Assembly (NCBI RefSeq): GCF_001687365.1
Contig: NZ_LGLV01000006.1
Span: forward strand, 248,001-312,000
Source: Pararhizobium polonicum
GTDB taxonomy: Bacteria; Pseudomonadota; Alphaproteobacteria; Rhizobiales; Rhizobiaceae
Direction: 5' to 3'
DNA: 64,000 nucleotides
In this document: piece by piece, positions 26,521-35,533 of the stretch
How positions within the stretch are numbered: position 1 is the first letter of the stretch
Layout of the letters: every line of letters begins with the position of its first letter
Notes under the pieces: generated by a model
What the model was told of the DNA's origin: nothing
Database searches by the model: none
What the model saw: only the letters and a program-made list of their open reading frames with translations
Made by a program: the position numbers and the translations under genes

Positions 26521-28035
26521 TTAGCGGCGCGGCCGGACGCGGATCGCCAGATGCGGTTTTCCGGGCAGCTCGACAGCGAAAGCGGCGTCGGGTCGGCGGG
26601 GCCTCAGCATTGCACCGTGGCGCGTGGGATGATTGGCCGGCGCGTCCACGATTTTTGCCGGGGTCACCGTCATTTCCCAGGTATCGATGATATCAACGTC
26701 ATAGTCCCCGGCCTCCACAGGCAGGCCGGGTGCCCAGATCACCGGCTGATGTTCGCCGAGGTAGATATAGGTGACATCACCGTCGGTGGCGCCGGAGACG
26801 CGGCTCCAGGGCCAGTTCGCTTCCCGCCCGATCGGGGTCAGCCCTTCCTTGGCATCCTGCTCGAGCAGGTCTCGCAGGAAGCCGATGCGTTGCCAGGCTT
26901 CACCCTGCAGCGTGCCGCCCTTGGCCCACCAGAGAATGTCCTGCGGATGCATGAAGGTTTCGCCATGGCCGGCATATCCACCGCGCAACAGGGTTATCCA
27001 GTAGCGATGCACCAGTTCCTGCGCCGAGATATTGCCCCAGGAGAGCATGATGTTGCCCTCGTATTCCGGCTCGTCGTTGACGACTGGCTTGCCGTAAGCC
27101 TCACGCCATTCCTGCGTGCGTTTGACGTCCCAGTTCTGGATGCAGACATGGCTGACCCAGGGCCTGCGATGATCGTAGTTGGCATTGACGTCGCCATTGT
27201 GGATCGATTTGAGGTGGTGGTACGGGTCGTTTTCCTCGATGATCTGGAAATAGCGGTCCCACTGCGCCATCGGTTTGGTGTCGAGCAGGAAGTCATATTC
27301 GTTGGCAAGCGACCACCAGACATTCCGGTAAGCCGCCAGTCGCGCCGTCAGGTAAGCGACATAACGGAAATCCTGTTCGGCGCTCATGTCGCAATAGCCC
27401 CAACGATCATAGGGGTGGAAAATGATGATATCGGCTTCGATGCCAAGGGCGCCGAGCGCTTTCACCTGATTTTCGAAATGGCGGAAGCTCTCCGGGTTTG
27501 GCCGGTCGAAATCGAGCTCGCCTTCGGCGTCACGTTCATAGACGTCATGGAGCGGCTCGTTGATGTTGAACGGATAATCCTTGGGGAAGACGCCCATGCG
27601 CAGCTTGTTGAAGCGCGCCTGTTTCAGAGTGTCGAGCGTTTGTGCCTGCAGGTCGAGCGGCTGATGCGTCCATGCATAGCATGTGGTACCGAATGCCAGG
27701 TACGGCGTACCGTCGGCATAGGCAAAGTGAAATCTGTTGGCCACGTGGACGGGGCCGTGCACGTCCGGCTGGGCGGGGCCGGCCGCAAACACGCCGGAAT
27801 GCCCGTCGAGTTCGGTTGCCGACGAGCGTGTGGCATAGTGCCATTCGCCCTCATTGTCAGGCATGAAGCGGACCTTGTAGATACCTTCTCCGTCGTAAAA
27901 CCCGGGCACGCGCACCGTGCGGCTTTTCTGGCTGAAAACGGCCTCGAAATCGACGTCGATAAAAGGGTTGCCCGAGGACGGGCCGTTGAATGCCGCTTCA
28001 AAGACATCCCATTTGGCAATCGTAGTTTTGGTCAT
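26521..28035 (-). CDS. Cytoplasmic apiosidase-like glycoside hydrolase (DUF5060/DUF4038 type)
   Basis: 504 residues from ATG 28035, after AAGGAT. An N-terminal Ig-like module (about 1-85: WDVFEAAFNGPSSGNPF, FYDGEGIYKVRFMPDNEGEW) resembles DUF5060. It is followed by a DUF4038-like TIM barrel and a C-terminal beta domain. Candidate acidic catalytic residues are the Glu in SLANEYDF and the Glu in VVNDEPEYEG. There is no signal peptide, so it should cleave an oligosaccharide after import. Its place between permease and ATPase genes fits. Apiosides, arabinosides or similar plant glycosides are possible; the substrate is not shown. Confidence 0.82.
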   Translation of the reverse strand: MTKTTIAKWDVFEAAFNGPSSGNPFIDVDFEAVFSQKSRTVRVPGFYDGEGIYKVRFMPDNEGEWHYATRSSATELDGHSGVFAAGPAQPDVHGPVHVANRFHFAYADGTPYLAFGTTCYAWTHQPLDLQAQTLDTLKQARFNKLRMGVFPKDYPFNINEPLHDVYERDAEGELDFDRPNPESFRHFENQVKALGALGIEADIIIFHPYDRWGYCDMSAEQDFRYVAYLTARLAAYRNVWWSLANEYDFLLDTKPMAQWDRYFQIIEENDPYHHLKSIHNGDVNANYDHRRPWVSHVCIQNWDVKRTQEWREAYGKPVVNDEPEYEGNIMLSWGNISAQELVHRYWITLLRGGYAGHGETFMHPQDILWWAKGGTLQGEAWQRIGFLRDLLEQDAKEGLTPIGREANWPWSRVSGATDGDVTYIYLGEHQPVIWAPGLPVEAGDYDVDIIDTWEMTVTPAKIVDAPANHPTRHGAMLRPRRPDAAFAVELPGKPHLAIRVRPRR

Positions 28036-28064
28036 GTTTGATCCTTGCAATAGCATTGACTGAA

Positions 28065-28940
28065 TCAGCCCTTGACCGCGCCGGAGGTGAGACCCGACAC
28101 GAAATAGCGCTGGAAGATGAGGTAGACGATCGCGGCCGGCAGCACCGTCATGACGATCGCCGAATTGAGTTGGCCGTAATCACGCGAAAATTGTCCCTGG
28201 AATGCCGAAAGGCCAAGCGGCAAGGTCCACATGTCGCGGTCCTGGAGCAGCACAAGCGCCATTGCGAACTCGTTCCACGTCGAAACGAAATCCAGGATCA
28301 GCAGTGCGGCAAGGACGGGCAGACAGACGGGCAGAAAGATGCGCCGGAAAATGATGAAGTGCGATGCGCCATCGATGCGTGCCGCTTCGCTGAGTTCTTT
28401 CGGGATGCCCCGGAAGAAGCTCTGCAGGATAAACACCTGGTAGGGGATACCGAAGGCCAGATAGGGCAGGATAACGCCGGGATAGGTATCGATCAGGTGC
28501 AGGCCGTTGACGAGGGTAAAGAGCGGCGCCAGCATGACCTGGAACGGAATCATCGTTCCGAACAGGATCGCGAGCAGCAGGAGTTTGCGCCCCTTGAACT
28601 CAATCTTTGCCAGCGCATAAGCCGCCATTGCTGAAATGAAGAGGCCGAGCGGAACCTTGATGACGGTAATGATGACGCTGTTGAAAAACGTCGTGCTGAA
28701 GCGGCCGCGGCTCCAGGCCGTCACATAATTGGAAAATTGCGGATCGGAGGGCAAAGCAAAGGCACTGGAATTCATCACCGCCGCATTGGTTTTGAGCGAC
28801 GTGAAGATGATGAAGACGAAGGGAGCGATCCAGACGACCGCGACCACGGCCAATGCGATCCAGAGCCCGATCAGAACCCAGTCGCGCGCCGGCTTTTCAA
28901 AGGCCGTTTCCTGTTCGATGGAGGCAGCTGTCAGGGTCAT
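28065..28940 (-). CDS. Sugar ABC transporter permease (MalG-like)
   Basis: 291 residues from ATG 28940, whose ATGA overlaps the stop of the preceding permease gene. About six membrane segments; the EAA loop is ELSEAARIDGASHFIIFRRIFLPVCLP, typical of the CUT1 carbohydrate family. It pairs with the MalF-like permease. Sequence upstream of 28940 in frame is not permease-like. Confidence 0.92.
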   Translation of the reverse strand: MTLTAASIEQETAFEKPARDWVLIGLWIALAVVAVVWIAPFVFIIFTSLKTNAAVMNSSAFALPSDPQFSNYVTAWSRGRFSTTFFNSVIITVIKVPLGLFISAMAAYALAKIEFKGRKLLLLAILFGTMIPFQVMLAPLFTLVNGLHLIDTYPGVILPYLAFGIPYQVFILQSFFRGIPKELSEAARIDGASHFIIFRRIFLPVCLPVLAALLILDFVSTWNEFAMALVLLQDRDMWTLPLGLSAFQGQFSRDYGQLNSAIVMTVLPAAIVYLIFQRYFVSGLTSGAVKG

Positions 28941-29836
28941 TCCTCGATCTCCTCGCGCTTTTGGGTCCAGCGCAGATAAGGCACGACCACCGACAGGGTT
29001 ATGAGCAGAAGCACGACCGAGATGGCGCTGCCGCGGCCGAAATCGAAAATCTGCATGGATTGGGTGAAAGCCCAAAGCGCCAGCATCTGGGTCGACTGGG
29101 CAGGTCCGCCGCCGGTCAACCCGTAGACGATGTCGAATGCCTTGAGCGACGAGATGACTGACAGGACGAGCACGATGGTGATCGTCGGTTTCAGTGCCGG
29201 AACCGTGACGTATCGAAAGACATTCCAGCGGCCGGCCCCGTCGATCCGGGCTGCCTCGATCAATGTCTTGCTGACACCCTGCAGACCGGCAAGGAACAGC
29301 ACCATGGAAAAGCCGACCGTTTGCCAGACATAGGCGACGAAAGCCGAATAAAGCGCGATGTCGCGGCTTCCCAGCCAGTCCCGGATCCAGGATTGCAGCC
29401 CCATGGAAGTCAGTACCTGACCAAATAGGCCGAAAAAGGGATCATACATCCACCGCCACATCGTCGCGACCGCGATCGGCGCGATGATGACGGGAAGATA
29501 GTAGATTGCCCGCAGGCTGTTGCGCCCGAAGATCGGCTGGTTGAGGCCAAGCGCGAGCATCAGGCCGATGAGCGGCGGAAAGATGCTCGAAAGAATGGTC
29601 CAGATCACCGTGTTGCGAAACGCACCCCAGAAGACGGGATCTTTCGTGAAGATATCGACATAGTTGCTGAAGCCGACGAACTGCTTTTGCGCGTCAAGGC
29701 CGTTCCATTTCTGGAAGCTGAGGCTCACCACATCGACCATCGGATAAATGGCAAACACGAGATAGATGATGAACGCCGGCGCTATCAGCAGGGCTGCCTG
29801 CGTGCGAACATCCGACAGGATTGTTTTGGACGTCAT
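28937..29836 (-). CDS. Sugar ABC transporter permease (MalF-like)
   Basis: 299 residues from ATG 29836 (GGAG upstream). About six membrane segments; the EAA loop is KTLIEAARIDGAGRWNVFRYVTVPALKP. Family CUT1, which usually imports di- and oligosaccharides or glycerol phosphate. The operon order on the minus strand is binding protein, this gene, MalG-like, hydrolase, MalK-like. A GNRA-capped hairpin separates it from the binding-protein gene. Confidence 0.92.
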   Translation of the reverse strand: MTSKTILSDVRTQAALLIAPAFIIYLVFAIYPMVDVVSLSFQKWNGLDAQKQFVGFSNYVDIFTKDPVFWGAFRNTVIWTILSSIFPPLIGLMLALGLNQPIFGRNSLRAIYYLPVIIAPIAVATMWRWMYDPFFGLFGQVLTSMGLQSWIRDWLGSRDIALYSAFVAYVWQTVGFSMVLFLAGLQGVSKTLIEAARIDGAGRWNVFRYVTVPALKPTITIVLVLSVISSLKAFDIVYGLTGGGPAQSTQMLALWAFTQSMQIFDFGRGSAISVVLLLITLSVVVPYLRWTQKREEIEE

Positions 29837-29886
29837 GAGGCACTCCATACGGCGCTGGCCGGCAGGTCGGGCGCAATCATCAATGT

Positions 29887-29910
29887 GCCAACCCCGTTGC
29901 CGGGGCTGGC
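29887..29910 (-). terminator. GNRA-capped hairpin between binding-protein and permease genes
   Basis: As minus-strand RNA: GCCAGCCCCG-GCAA-CGGGGUUGGC, a 10-pair stem with one G-U and a GCAA tetraloop. It lies 16 bases after the binding-protein stop. No U-run follows, so it more likely protects the 3' end of a processed binding-protein mRNA, as in malE-malF, than terminates transcription. Confidence 0.5.
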
Positions 29911-29926
29911 CGCAAATTTTTGAAGA

Positions 29927-31171
29927 CTACCGGCGATTGTCGATGAAATTCTGCAATTGGCCACCGGCATCGGCCGGTGCAACGTTGCCGCTTGCCACTT
30001 CGTTGATCACCCGGAAATATTCCGTGGTCACGTCGAGCGGAAAGGCCTGATCGCCATTCATGTAGACCTGGGTGTAGGCATTGAAAATATCGACCCACTT
30101 CTGGTCAAGGGGACGCAGGTCTTTGTAGACAACGTTCCTGTTGATCGACGTGGTGCTGAACTGCCCCAGAACCGCCTGCTGTGCAGGGGTGGACATGAAG
30201 TAATCCAGGAACTTGGCGGCAGTGTCCGGATTCTTGCTCTTGCTGCTAATATAATGATATTCGGCAAAGCCATACAGCCGGTTTGTCCCGGTGGGGAACG
30301 GAAAGACGTCGTAGTCGTCGAGGCTTCCGGCCTCCGCCAGCTGCTGCACGAGCCAGTCGCCCTCCAGCATCATCGCCGCGCGGCCGCCGACGAACAGGTT
30401 AAACGACTGCGCGTTGTCGATGCCCATGAATGGGCTCAGAATATAGTTTTTGCTCCATTTATCGAGTTCGGCAAACGAGGCGGCAGCGCAGGGTTCCGTC
30501 GCCCAACTCGTCTTCATGTTCGTGAGCGCATCATGTTTGTCGATGCCGCATTTCGATTCCAGGATCACGTCCATCAGGCGCATGAGGTGCCAGTTGACGG
30601 TACCGCCAAAAGTGATGGCCGGAATACCGGCAGCCTTGAGCTTTTCGGCATCGGCGACCAGTTCGTCGTAATTCTTGGGCTCTTCGGTAATGCCAGCCTT
30701 CTGAAAGAGTGCCTTGTTGTAGTAAAGCGCCTCACCTCTAAAGCTATACGGAACCCCGTGGCGACCGCCTTCGTAAATCTTCGAGAACGAGGCCGCGGCA
30801 GGGACAAGCTCGTCGTCCCATTTGTATTGGGCATAATACTTGTCGAGCGGGAGGCTTAGGCCGGCCTTGATATACTCGCCGCCCAGGCCCAGGCCTGCCC
30901 AGCTGAAGAAAATGTCAGGACCCTTGTCGGATCCGGCGGCGACGCGCAGTGCTGTCTTGTGGTCGTCAGTGCCCCGCGTCACAATCTCGACATTGATCCC
31001 CGGATTGGCTGCTTCGAAGTCGGTCGCGATTTTTTGCATTGCATTGTTGGCCGCCTCGGAGCTGAAATTCAGCGTCCAAAGCGTGATATCTTCCGCGGCA
31101 GCAACGCCAGCGGTAAGCGTCAGCGCACCTACCACAGCCCCGGTTCGAACGATATTGGAAAGCAAAGTCAT
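29927..31171 (-). CDS. Sugar ABC transporter substrate-binding protein
   Basis: 414 residues; a very strong GGAGGGAGGAA site precedes ATG 31171. Sec signal at 1-26 (ending GVAAAED). Mature sequence ITLWTLNFSSEAANNAMQKIATDFEAANPGINVEI is typical of family 1 sugar-binding proteins, with GVPYSFRGEALYYNKALFQKAGI in the middle. First gene of the operon, with a recognisable promoter at 31210-31238 and a ROK repressor encoded divergently. Ligand probably an oligosaccharide cut by the hydrolase in the same operon. Confidence 0.93.
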   Translation of the reverse strand: MTLLSNIVRTGAVVGALTLTAGVAAAEDITLWTLNFSSEAANNAMQKIATDFEAANPGINVEIVTRGTDDHKTALRVAAGSDKGPDIFFSWAGLGLGGEYIKAGLSLPLDKYYAQYKWDDELVPAAASFSKIYEGGRHGVPYSFRGEALYYNKALFQKAGITEEPKNYDELVADAEKLKAAGIPAITFGGTVNWHLMRLMDVILESKCGIDKHDALTNMKTSWATEPCAAASFAELDKWSKNYILSPFMGIDNAQSFNLFVGGRAAMMLEGDWLVQQLAEAGSLDDYDVFPFPTGTNRLYGFAEYHYISSKSKNPDTAAKFLDYFMSTPAQQAVLGQFSTTSINRNVVYKDLRPLDQKWVDIFNAYTQVYMNGDQAFPLDVTTEYFRVINEVASGNVAPADAGGQLQNFIDNRR

Positions 31172-31209
31172 CAGTTCCTCCCTCCGTTTTTATTCTCATC
31201 CTCGCCGCT

Positions 31210-31238
31210 TTTAAATCTTCCCAGTCAAAATTTGTCAA
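31210..31238 (-). promoter_or_regulatory. Sigma-70-type promoter of the sugar importer operon
   Basis: On the minus strand a perfect -35 TTGACA (31238-31233) is followed after 17 bases by TTTAAA (31215-31210), four of six matches to the -10 consensus. The start codon is about 40 bases further. The TGTCA palindrome at 31249 lies just upstream. Confidence 0.6.
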
Positions 31239-31248
31239 GGATGAATTA

Positions 31249-31262
31249 TGTCAGATATGACA
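31249..31262. promoter_or_regulatory. TGTCA palindrome, probable ROK operator
   Basis: TGTCA-GATA-TGACA: 5-bp perfect arms, just upstream of the importer -35 box. A similar GTCAA-TT-TTGAC palindrome sits at 31365-31376 nearer the ROK gene. TGTCA/TTGAC half-sites also appear at 31224-31237. They are candidates for the ROK repressor (inference). Confidence 0.45.
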
Positions 31263-31364
31263 GAAGTAAGTTGGATCGTTCGATTGTGTCCGGTATTTCT
31301 GTCGTAAATCGACATTTCGCAGGCGAAAATATGAGGGATTTTGTAGAAAGTAAGAGTGCATTTC

Positions 31365-31376
31365 GTCAATTTTGAC
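31365..31376. promoter_or_regulatory. GTCAA palindrome upstream of the ROK gene
   Basis: GTCAA-TT-TTGAC, perfect 5-bp arms, about 80 bases before the ROK start codon. It shares the GTCA half-site with 31249-31262, suggesting paired or looped repressor binding. Confidence 0.4.
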
Positions 31377-31456
31377 ATTAGTGTCGCCTTCACGGGGATG
31401 CTGACGACATGCTGTCGATCGGGTAAATAGAGCTGCGGTGGGGCGAAGAGGAAAAA

Positions 31457-32650
31457 ATGGCGAATATGATCAGTGACGGCCTGCAGGGCCTTCTTAGCGA
31501 GCGCCAGGTCGATTCTCCGGTGGCCCGTGTCGTCCGCGCGCTTAGTGGTCACGGAGCCGTCAGCGCAGCGCAGATCGCCCGCACCACGGGACTTGCCCGC
31601 TCAACGGTGTCGACGATTCTGGGGGACCTCAAGCGCTCGAGCCTGGTGGTGGAGGTCGAGACGCGTAGCCCGGGCATTGGCCGGCCGGCCCTGGCGCATT
31701 CGCTGAACCCGGAGGCCGGCACCTGCCTTGGGGTTCTGCTCGGCCGGAACGAAGTCCGTATCGTGCTTGCGGACGTCGCCCACAATGTCATTGCCGACGT
31801 CGCTATTCCACTCGAACGGGATTACAGGCCCGACAAGGCGACGCGAACGGTCAAGCAGGCGATAGACAATATCTACAAGGAACACAGCTTGCCCTTTTCC
31901 GGTCTGCTTGGTGTCGGTTTTGCCGTGTCCGGACCGATTGCCGCCAATGGCCGGATCATGCGCGGTTCGCTGCTGCCGGGCTGGTATGGTGTCGATCTCC
32001 GCTCGACCTTCGAGCCGGTTTTGCAAAAGCCGATCTTCGCCGACAATGAAAGCAATTGTGCCGCCCTTGCCGAGATGATGTGGGGGGCTGCCACGGGTGT
32101 CGAGGACTTCGTGCTGTTCAAGCTCGACCTCGCCATCGGCGGTGCCATCGTTGCAAACGGCAAAGTGCTGACCGGGATTGCCGGTACGGCCGGAGAGTTC
32201 GGGCATATGCTGCTCGATCCGCATGGTGACCTCTGCACCTGCGGCAATCGCGGGTGTCTTCAGCTTTATTGCAGCGGCGCCACGGTGTTGAGCGTCGCGG
32301 AGAGGCGGCTGGCGCGGGCCATCACGCTCGCGGATTTCGTCAAGACGGCACAGGCCGGTGATATCGGCTTCCAGCGCCTTCTTGAAGATGCCGGCGAAGC
32401 TGCCGGGCGCGGGCTGGCGGCTGTCGGCACGATCATCAACCCGGGACTGTTCGTCATCAGCGGTGGCATGGCGGCGGCAGGCGAAATGCTGCTTGCGCCG
32501 ATGCGATCCAGTTACGCGAAATACACCCTGGTCAAGCCGGGCGACATAGAGGGCCCGGTGCCGCAGTTCGTGACCGGGAGGTTTCTCGACAATGACAATT
32601 GCATGGGCGCCGTCGGGCTCGTGCTCCGTCATCATGGGCGCCTGTCGTAA
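31457..32650 (+). CDS. ROK-family transcriptional repressor
   Basis: 397 residues. Helix-turn-helix at about 22-70 (GAVSAAQIARTTGLARSTVSTILGDLKRSSLV), then a ROK sugar-kinase-like domain. GVGFAVSGPI and GTAGEFGHMLLDP hold the usual ligand and His elements. The zinc motif C260-x-C262-x4-C267-x4-C272 (CTCGNRGCLQLYC) is complete. ROK repressors release DNA on binding a sugar. Divergent from the sugar importer operon, which it very probably controls. Confidence 0.93.
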   Translation: MANMISDGLQGLLSERQVDSPVARVVRALSGHGAVSAAQIARTTGLARSTVSTILGDLKRSSLVVEVETRSPGIGRPALAHSLNPEAGTCLGVLLGRNEVRIVLADVAHNVIADVAIPLERDYRPDKATRTVKQAIDNIYKEHSLPFSGLLGVGFAVSGPIAANGRIMRGSLLPGWYGVDLRSTFEPVLQKPIFADNESNCAALAEMMWGAATGVEDFVLFKLDLAIGGAIVANGKVLTGIAGTAGEFGHMLLDPHGDLCTCGNRGCLQLYCSGATVLSVAERRLARAITLADFVKTAQAGDIGFQRLLEDAGEAAGRGLAAVGTIINPGLFVISGGMAAAGEMLLAPMRSSYAKYTLVKPGDIEGPVPQFVTGRFLDNDNCMGAVGLVLRHHGRLS

Positions 32651-32719
32651 GGAGCCCATCCGGCGGATATCGTCCCCGCGCCGCCCGGGCGTCAGCTCAG
32701 CAACAATGCGGGCCGCCGT

Positions 32720-33580
32720 TCAGGCAAAGCGTTTCGCGCCTGCCACGCACAGGACAACGATGACGGTAGACGCAATCATGGTCCAGGCGACTGGTTCGTG
32801 CAGGAAAATCGCTGCCAGCAGAAGTCCGAAAAAAGGTTGCAGGAGCTGCAGCTGGCCGACGCCCGCGATGCCGCCGAGAGCAAGCCCCCGATACCAGAAG
32901 ATGAAGCCGACAAGCATGCTGAAGATCGAGACATAGGCAAGACCGATCCAGGAGGATATCTGGACCCCGCTCCAGCTGGCCGGCAGGGTGACCAAGGCAA
33001 TTAGCGCCATGATCGGCAGCGACAGCAGCAGGGACCAGGAGATGACCTGCCAGCCGCCCAGCCGGCGCGATAGCGCCGCTCCTTCCGCGTAGCCAAGGCC
33101 GCACACCAGGATGGCGGCGATCATCAGAAGATCACCCATGAGGGTTCCGCCGTCACTTCCATAAAGGGCGAAGCCCGCGACGGCCGCCGCACCGATGATC
33201 GAGAACAGCCAGAAGGCCGGTTTCGGCCGTTCCCCTCCGCGCAGCACGCCGAAGATGGCGGTTGCAAGCGGGAGAAGCCCGATGAACACGATGGAATGCG
33301 CCGCCGTGATGTGCTGAAGCGCCAGCGCAGTCAGCAGCGGGAACCCGACCACGCAGCCGATGGCCACCAGTGTCAGCGGAAAGAGATCCCGGCCTTCAGG
33401 CCGCGCCTGGCGCAGCACAAACAGAAAGCCGGCCCCAAGCAACGCGGCAATAACCGCACGCGCCGATGTCAGAAATATTGGCGAAAAATCCGCGACCGCC
33501 ACCCGCGTCGCAGGCAAAGACCCGCTGAATATGATGACTCCGAGGAGGCCGCTGCCCCATCCCGCTGTTGATCGGTCCAT
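32720..33580 (-). CDS. EamA/DMT-family exporter
   Basis: 286 residues, about ten membrane segments in two EamA repeats. GAGGG precedes ATG 33580. EamA proteins export amino acids, metabolites or toxic compounds. It is divergent from a MocR regulator with an 8-bp inverted repeat between them. MocR-controlled EamA exporters are a recurring pair, so the regulator probably senses a substrate of this exporter, perhaps an amino acid or amine. Cargo not determined. Confidence 0.88.
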   Translation of the reverse strand: MDRSTAGWGSGLLGVIIFSGSLPATRVAVADFSPIFLTSARAVIAALLGAGFLFVLRQARPEGRDLFPLTLVAIGCVVGFPLLTALALQHITAAHSIVFIGLLPLATAIFGVLRGGERPKPAFWLFSIIGAAAVAGFALYGSDGGTLMGDLLMIAAILVCGLGYAEGAALSRRLGGWQVISWSLLLSLPIMALIALVTLPASWSGVQISSWIGLAYVSIFSMLVGFIFWYRGLALGGIAGVGQLQLLQPFFGLLLAAIFLHEPVAWTMIASTVIVVLCVAGAKRFA

Positions 33581-33660
33581 ATGCCCTCACTTTCTGAAGC
33601 CGATCTGTAACAGCCGGAGGGCTGGCACAAACAGGCACAATATAATACGATTTCAGCGAA

Positions 33661-33686
33661 CTGTATGGCTAACAGGTCCCATACAG
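33661..33686. promoter_or_regulatory. Inverted-repeat operator between MocR and EamA genes
   Basis: CTGTATGG-N10-CCATACAG: 8-bp perfect arms, 26 bp overall. It ends 16 bases before the MocR start codon and is 80 bases upstream of the EamA start. The position fits autoregulation and divergent control by the MocR dimer. Confidence 0.6.
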
Positions 33687-33702
33687 ATGCAGGGTGCAAA
33701 CG

Positions 33703-35100
33703 ATGAGCGAGCGAGAAATGACGCGCACGGAGGCGTTGATGAGCGTTGTCCGCACCAAAATTGCAACCAGGGTGCTTGTCCCCGGAGACCGTTTGCCGTC
33801 GGTTCGCAGTTTCGCCGAAACCCTGGGCGTCTCACCTTCCACCGTCGTCGAGGCCTATGATCGTCTTTCCGCCGAAGGTGTCATTCGAGCACGACGCGGC
33901 TCCGGCTTTTACGTGACGAGCACGAATCTGCCGCCGATGGCGCTGGCGGAGATGGGGACGCCGCGCGAGCGCGCTGTCGATCCTCTTTGGGTTTCCAGAC
34001 AATCCCTTGATGCGGCACCTTCCGTCCTGAAGCCCGGCTGCGGATGGTTGCCGGCCGACTGGATGCCGCACGAAGCGCTTCGGCGTGCTTTCCGGGCACT
34101 CGCCCGTGCCGACGATACGGTGCTTTCGGATTACGGAAGTCCGCGCGGCTCCTTGACGCTGCGACGATTGCTGTTGGGCCGGTTCGCCGAGGAAGGGATC
34201 GATGCAAAACCGGACCAGCTGATGCTGACGGGGTCCGGGACACAGGCGATAGACCTGATATGCCGCCTCCTCTTGCGCCCGGGCGATACGGTGCTGGTCG
34301 ACGATCCCTGCTACTTCAATTTCCAGGCCCTGCTGCGCGCGCATCAGGTGAGGATTGTCGGGGTTGCCTATACTGCAACGGGACCGGATATCGCTGCCTT
34401 TGAGGAAGCGGTGACCACGGAAAAGCCGCGCCTGTACATCACGAATTCGGCTCTCCACAATCCAACGGGTGCGAGCCTTTCACCGCAGACCGCACATCGA
34501 ATGCTCAAGATTGCATCGGCTCATGATGTAACGATCGTCGAAGACGACATCTTCGCCGATTTCGAACCCACACTATCACCTCGTCTTGCCGTGCTCGACG
34601 GGCTCAATTTCGTCATCCGGATAGGAAGCTTCTCCAAAACGCTCTCCGCGTCCGTTCGGTGCGGCTATATTGCGGGCCGGGCCGACTGGATCGAAGCGCT
34701 TCTCGATCTCCAGGTTGCTACGAGCTTCGGCGGTTCCAGCCCCGTCGCCACGTATGTGATTTCTCATGTGCTGGCGGGCGGGAGCTACCGCAAGCACATG
34801 GAAGAGACACGGCAGCGGCTTACGCGGGCGCGAAACGTGGCGGTAGACCGGCTGGGCATGCTTGGCATCGTGCCGTGGATCATTCCGCGCGGTGGCTTTT
34901 ATCTCTGGTGCCGCCTTCCGGAGGGGCATGATTCGTCTGTGCTCGCACGGCGATGCATGGACGAGGATGTCGTTCTCGCACCGGGAAACGTCTTCAGTAT
35001 CTCCCAGTCAGCTGCATCCTTTCTCCGGATCAATGTCGCTCAGCTGGGCGATGAGCGATCATTGGAGGCATTGGAGCGAGCTATGAAAACGCCCCTCTAA
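33703..35100 (+). CDS. MocR-family regulator (GntR helix-turn-helix fused to aminotransferase fold)
   Basis: 465 residues from ATG 33703; GTG 33694 is also in frame. The N-terminal winged helix (about 8-75: VLVPGDRLPSVRSFAETLGVSPSTVVEAYDRLSAEG) is joined by a linker to a fold-type I aminotransferase domain. The PLP lysine is Lys312 in GSFSKTLS, and HNPTG and SDYGSPRG are present, so PLP binding is expected. MocR proteins use PLP-substrate adducts as signals rather than catalyse. Divergent from the EamA exporter. Confidence 0.92.
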   Translation: MSEREMTRTEALMSVVRTKIATRVLVPGDRLPSVRSFAETLGVSPSTVVEAYDRLSAEGVIRARRGSGFYVTSTNLPPMALAEMGTPRERAVDPLWVSRQSLDAAPSVLKPGCGWLPADWMPHEALRRAFRALARADDTVLSDYGSPRGSLTLRRLLLGRFAEEGIDAKPDQLMLTGSGTQAIDLICRLLLRPGDTVLVDDPCYFNFQALLRAHQVRIVGVAYTATGPDIAAFEEAVTTEKPRLYITNSALHNPTGASLSPQTAHRMLKIASAHDVTIVEDDIFADFEPTLSPRLAVLDGLNFVIRIGSFSKTLSASVRCGYIAGRADWIEALLDLQVATSFGGSSPVATYVISHVLAGGSYRKHMEETRQRLTRARNVAVDRLGMLGIVPWIIPRGGFYLWCRLPEGHDSSVLARRCMDEDVVLAPGNVFSISQSAASFLRINVAQLGDERSLEALERAMKTPL

Positions 35101-35158
35101 CGCCGTCGCATCAACCAAGGCCTTCAAGACGCAGGCGGGGTCGCGCCGGGGCGCCGGT

Positions 35159-35533
35159 TCAAGAGCGCTCGTGCACGACGCCCATGATCTCACCACTCTT
35201 CGACACGCTAACGAGAAGATCATCTCCCCCTCGGGTTGCCTTCACGAGATATCGTATGCCGACATCCTCGACGTCCCTGACGCGATAGCCGCGCCGCTCG
35301 AGCAGCCGAATAGCATCCTCCGGCCCGAAGTCTCGCCGGCCTTCCCCCCACCGGTTGCGAGAGTCATGACGCTGATTCCACTCCTGGAGGAACTGAGATT
35401 CCACGCCATCCTGGTCGACATAACCGGAGGACGACCACGGATCTTCATGAATGACCACCTGTGCATGGGACGGGCTTGCCGCTCCCACGGTGACGATGAT
35501 TGTTACGGCAAATGTGGCCAGATAATTTTTCAT
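35159..35533 (-). CDS. Small secreted protein with PepSY-like C-terminus
   Basis: 124 residues. Sec signal at 1-24 (ending PSHAQ). The last about 50 residues (EDAIRLLERRGYRVRDVEDVGIRYLVKATRGGDDLLVSVSKSGEIMGV) match the layout of a small PepSY-type domain: a helix, then strands ending in a signalling-like GEI. The middle is charged and rich in Arg, Asp and Gln. Function unknown. It converges with the MocR gene and is probably a single-gene unit. Confidence 0.7.
   Translation of the reverse strand: MKNYLATFAVTIIVTVGAASPSHAQVVIHEDPWSSSGYVDQDGVESQFLQEWNQRHDSRNRWGEGRRDFGPEDAIRLLERRGYRVRDVEDVGIRYLVKATRGGDDLLVSVSKSGEIMGVVHERS

Noticed and set aside
26509..28041. A 510-codon open frame on the plus strand across the glycoside hydrolase gene
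   Set aside because: It is exactly antisense to a recognisable hydrolase and has no family features. GC-rich third positions create long antisense frames.
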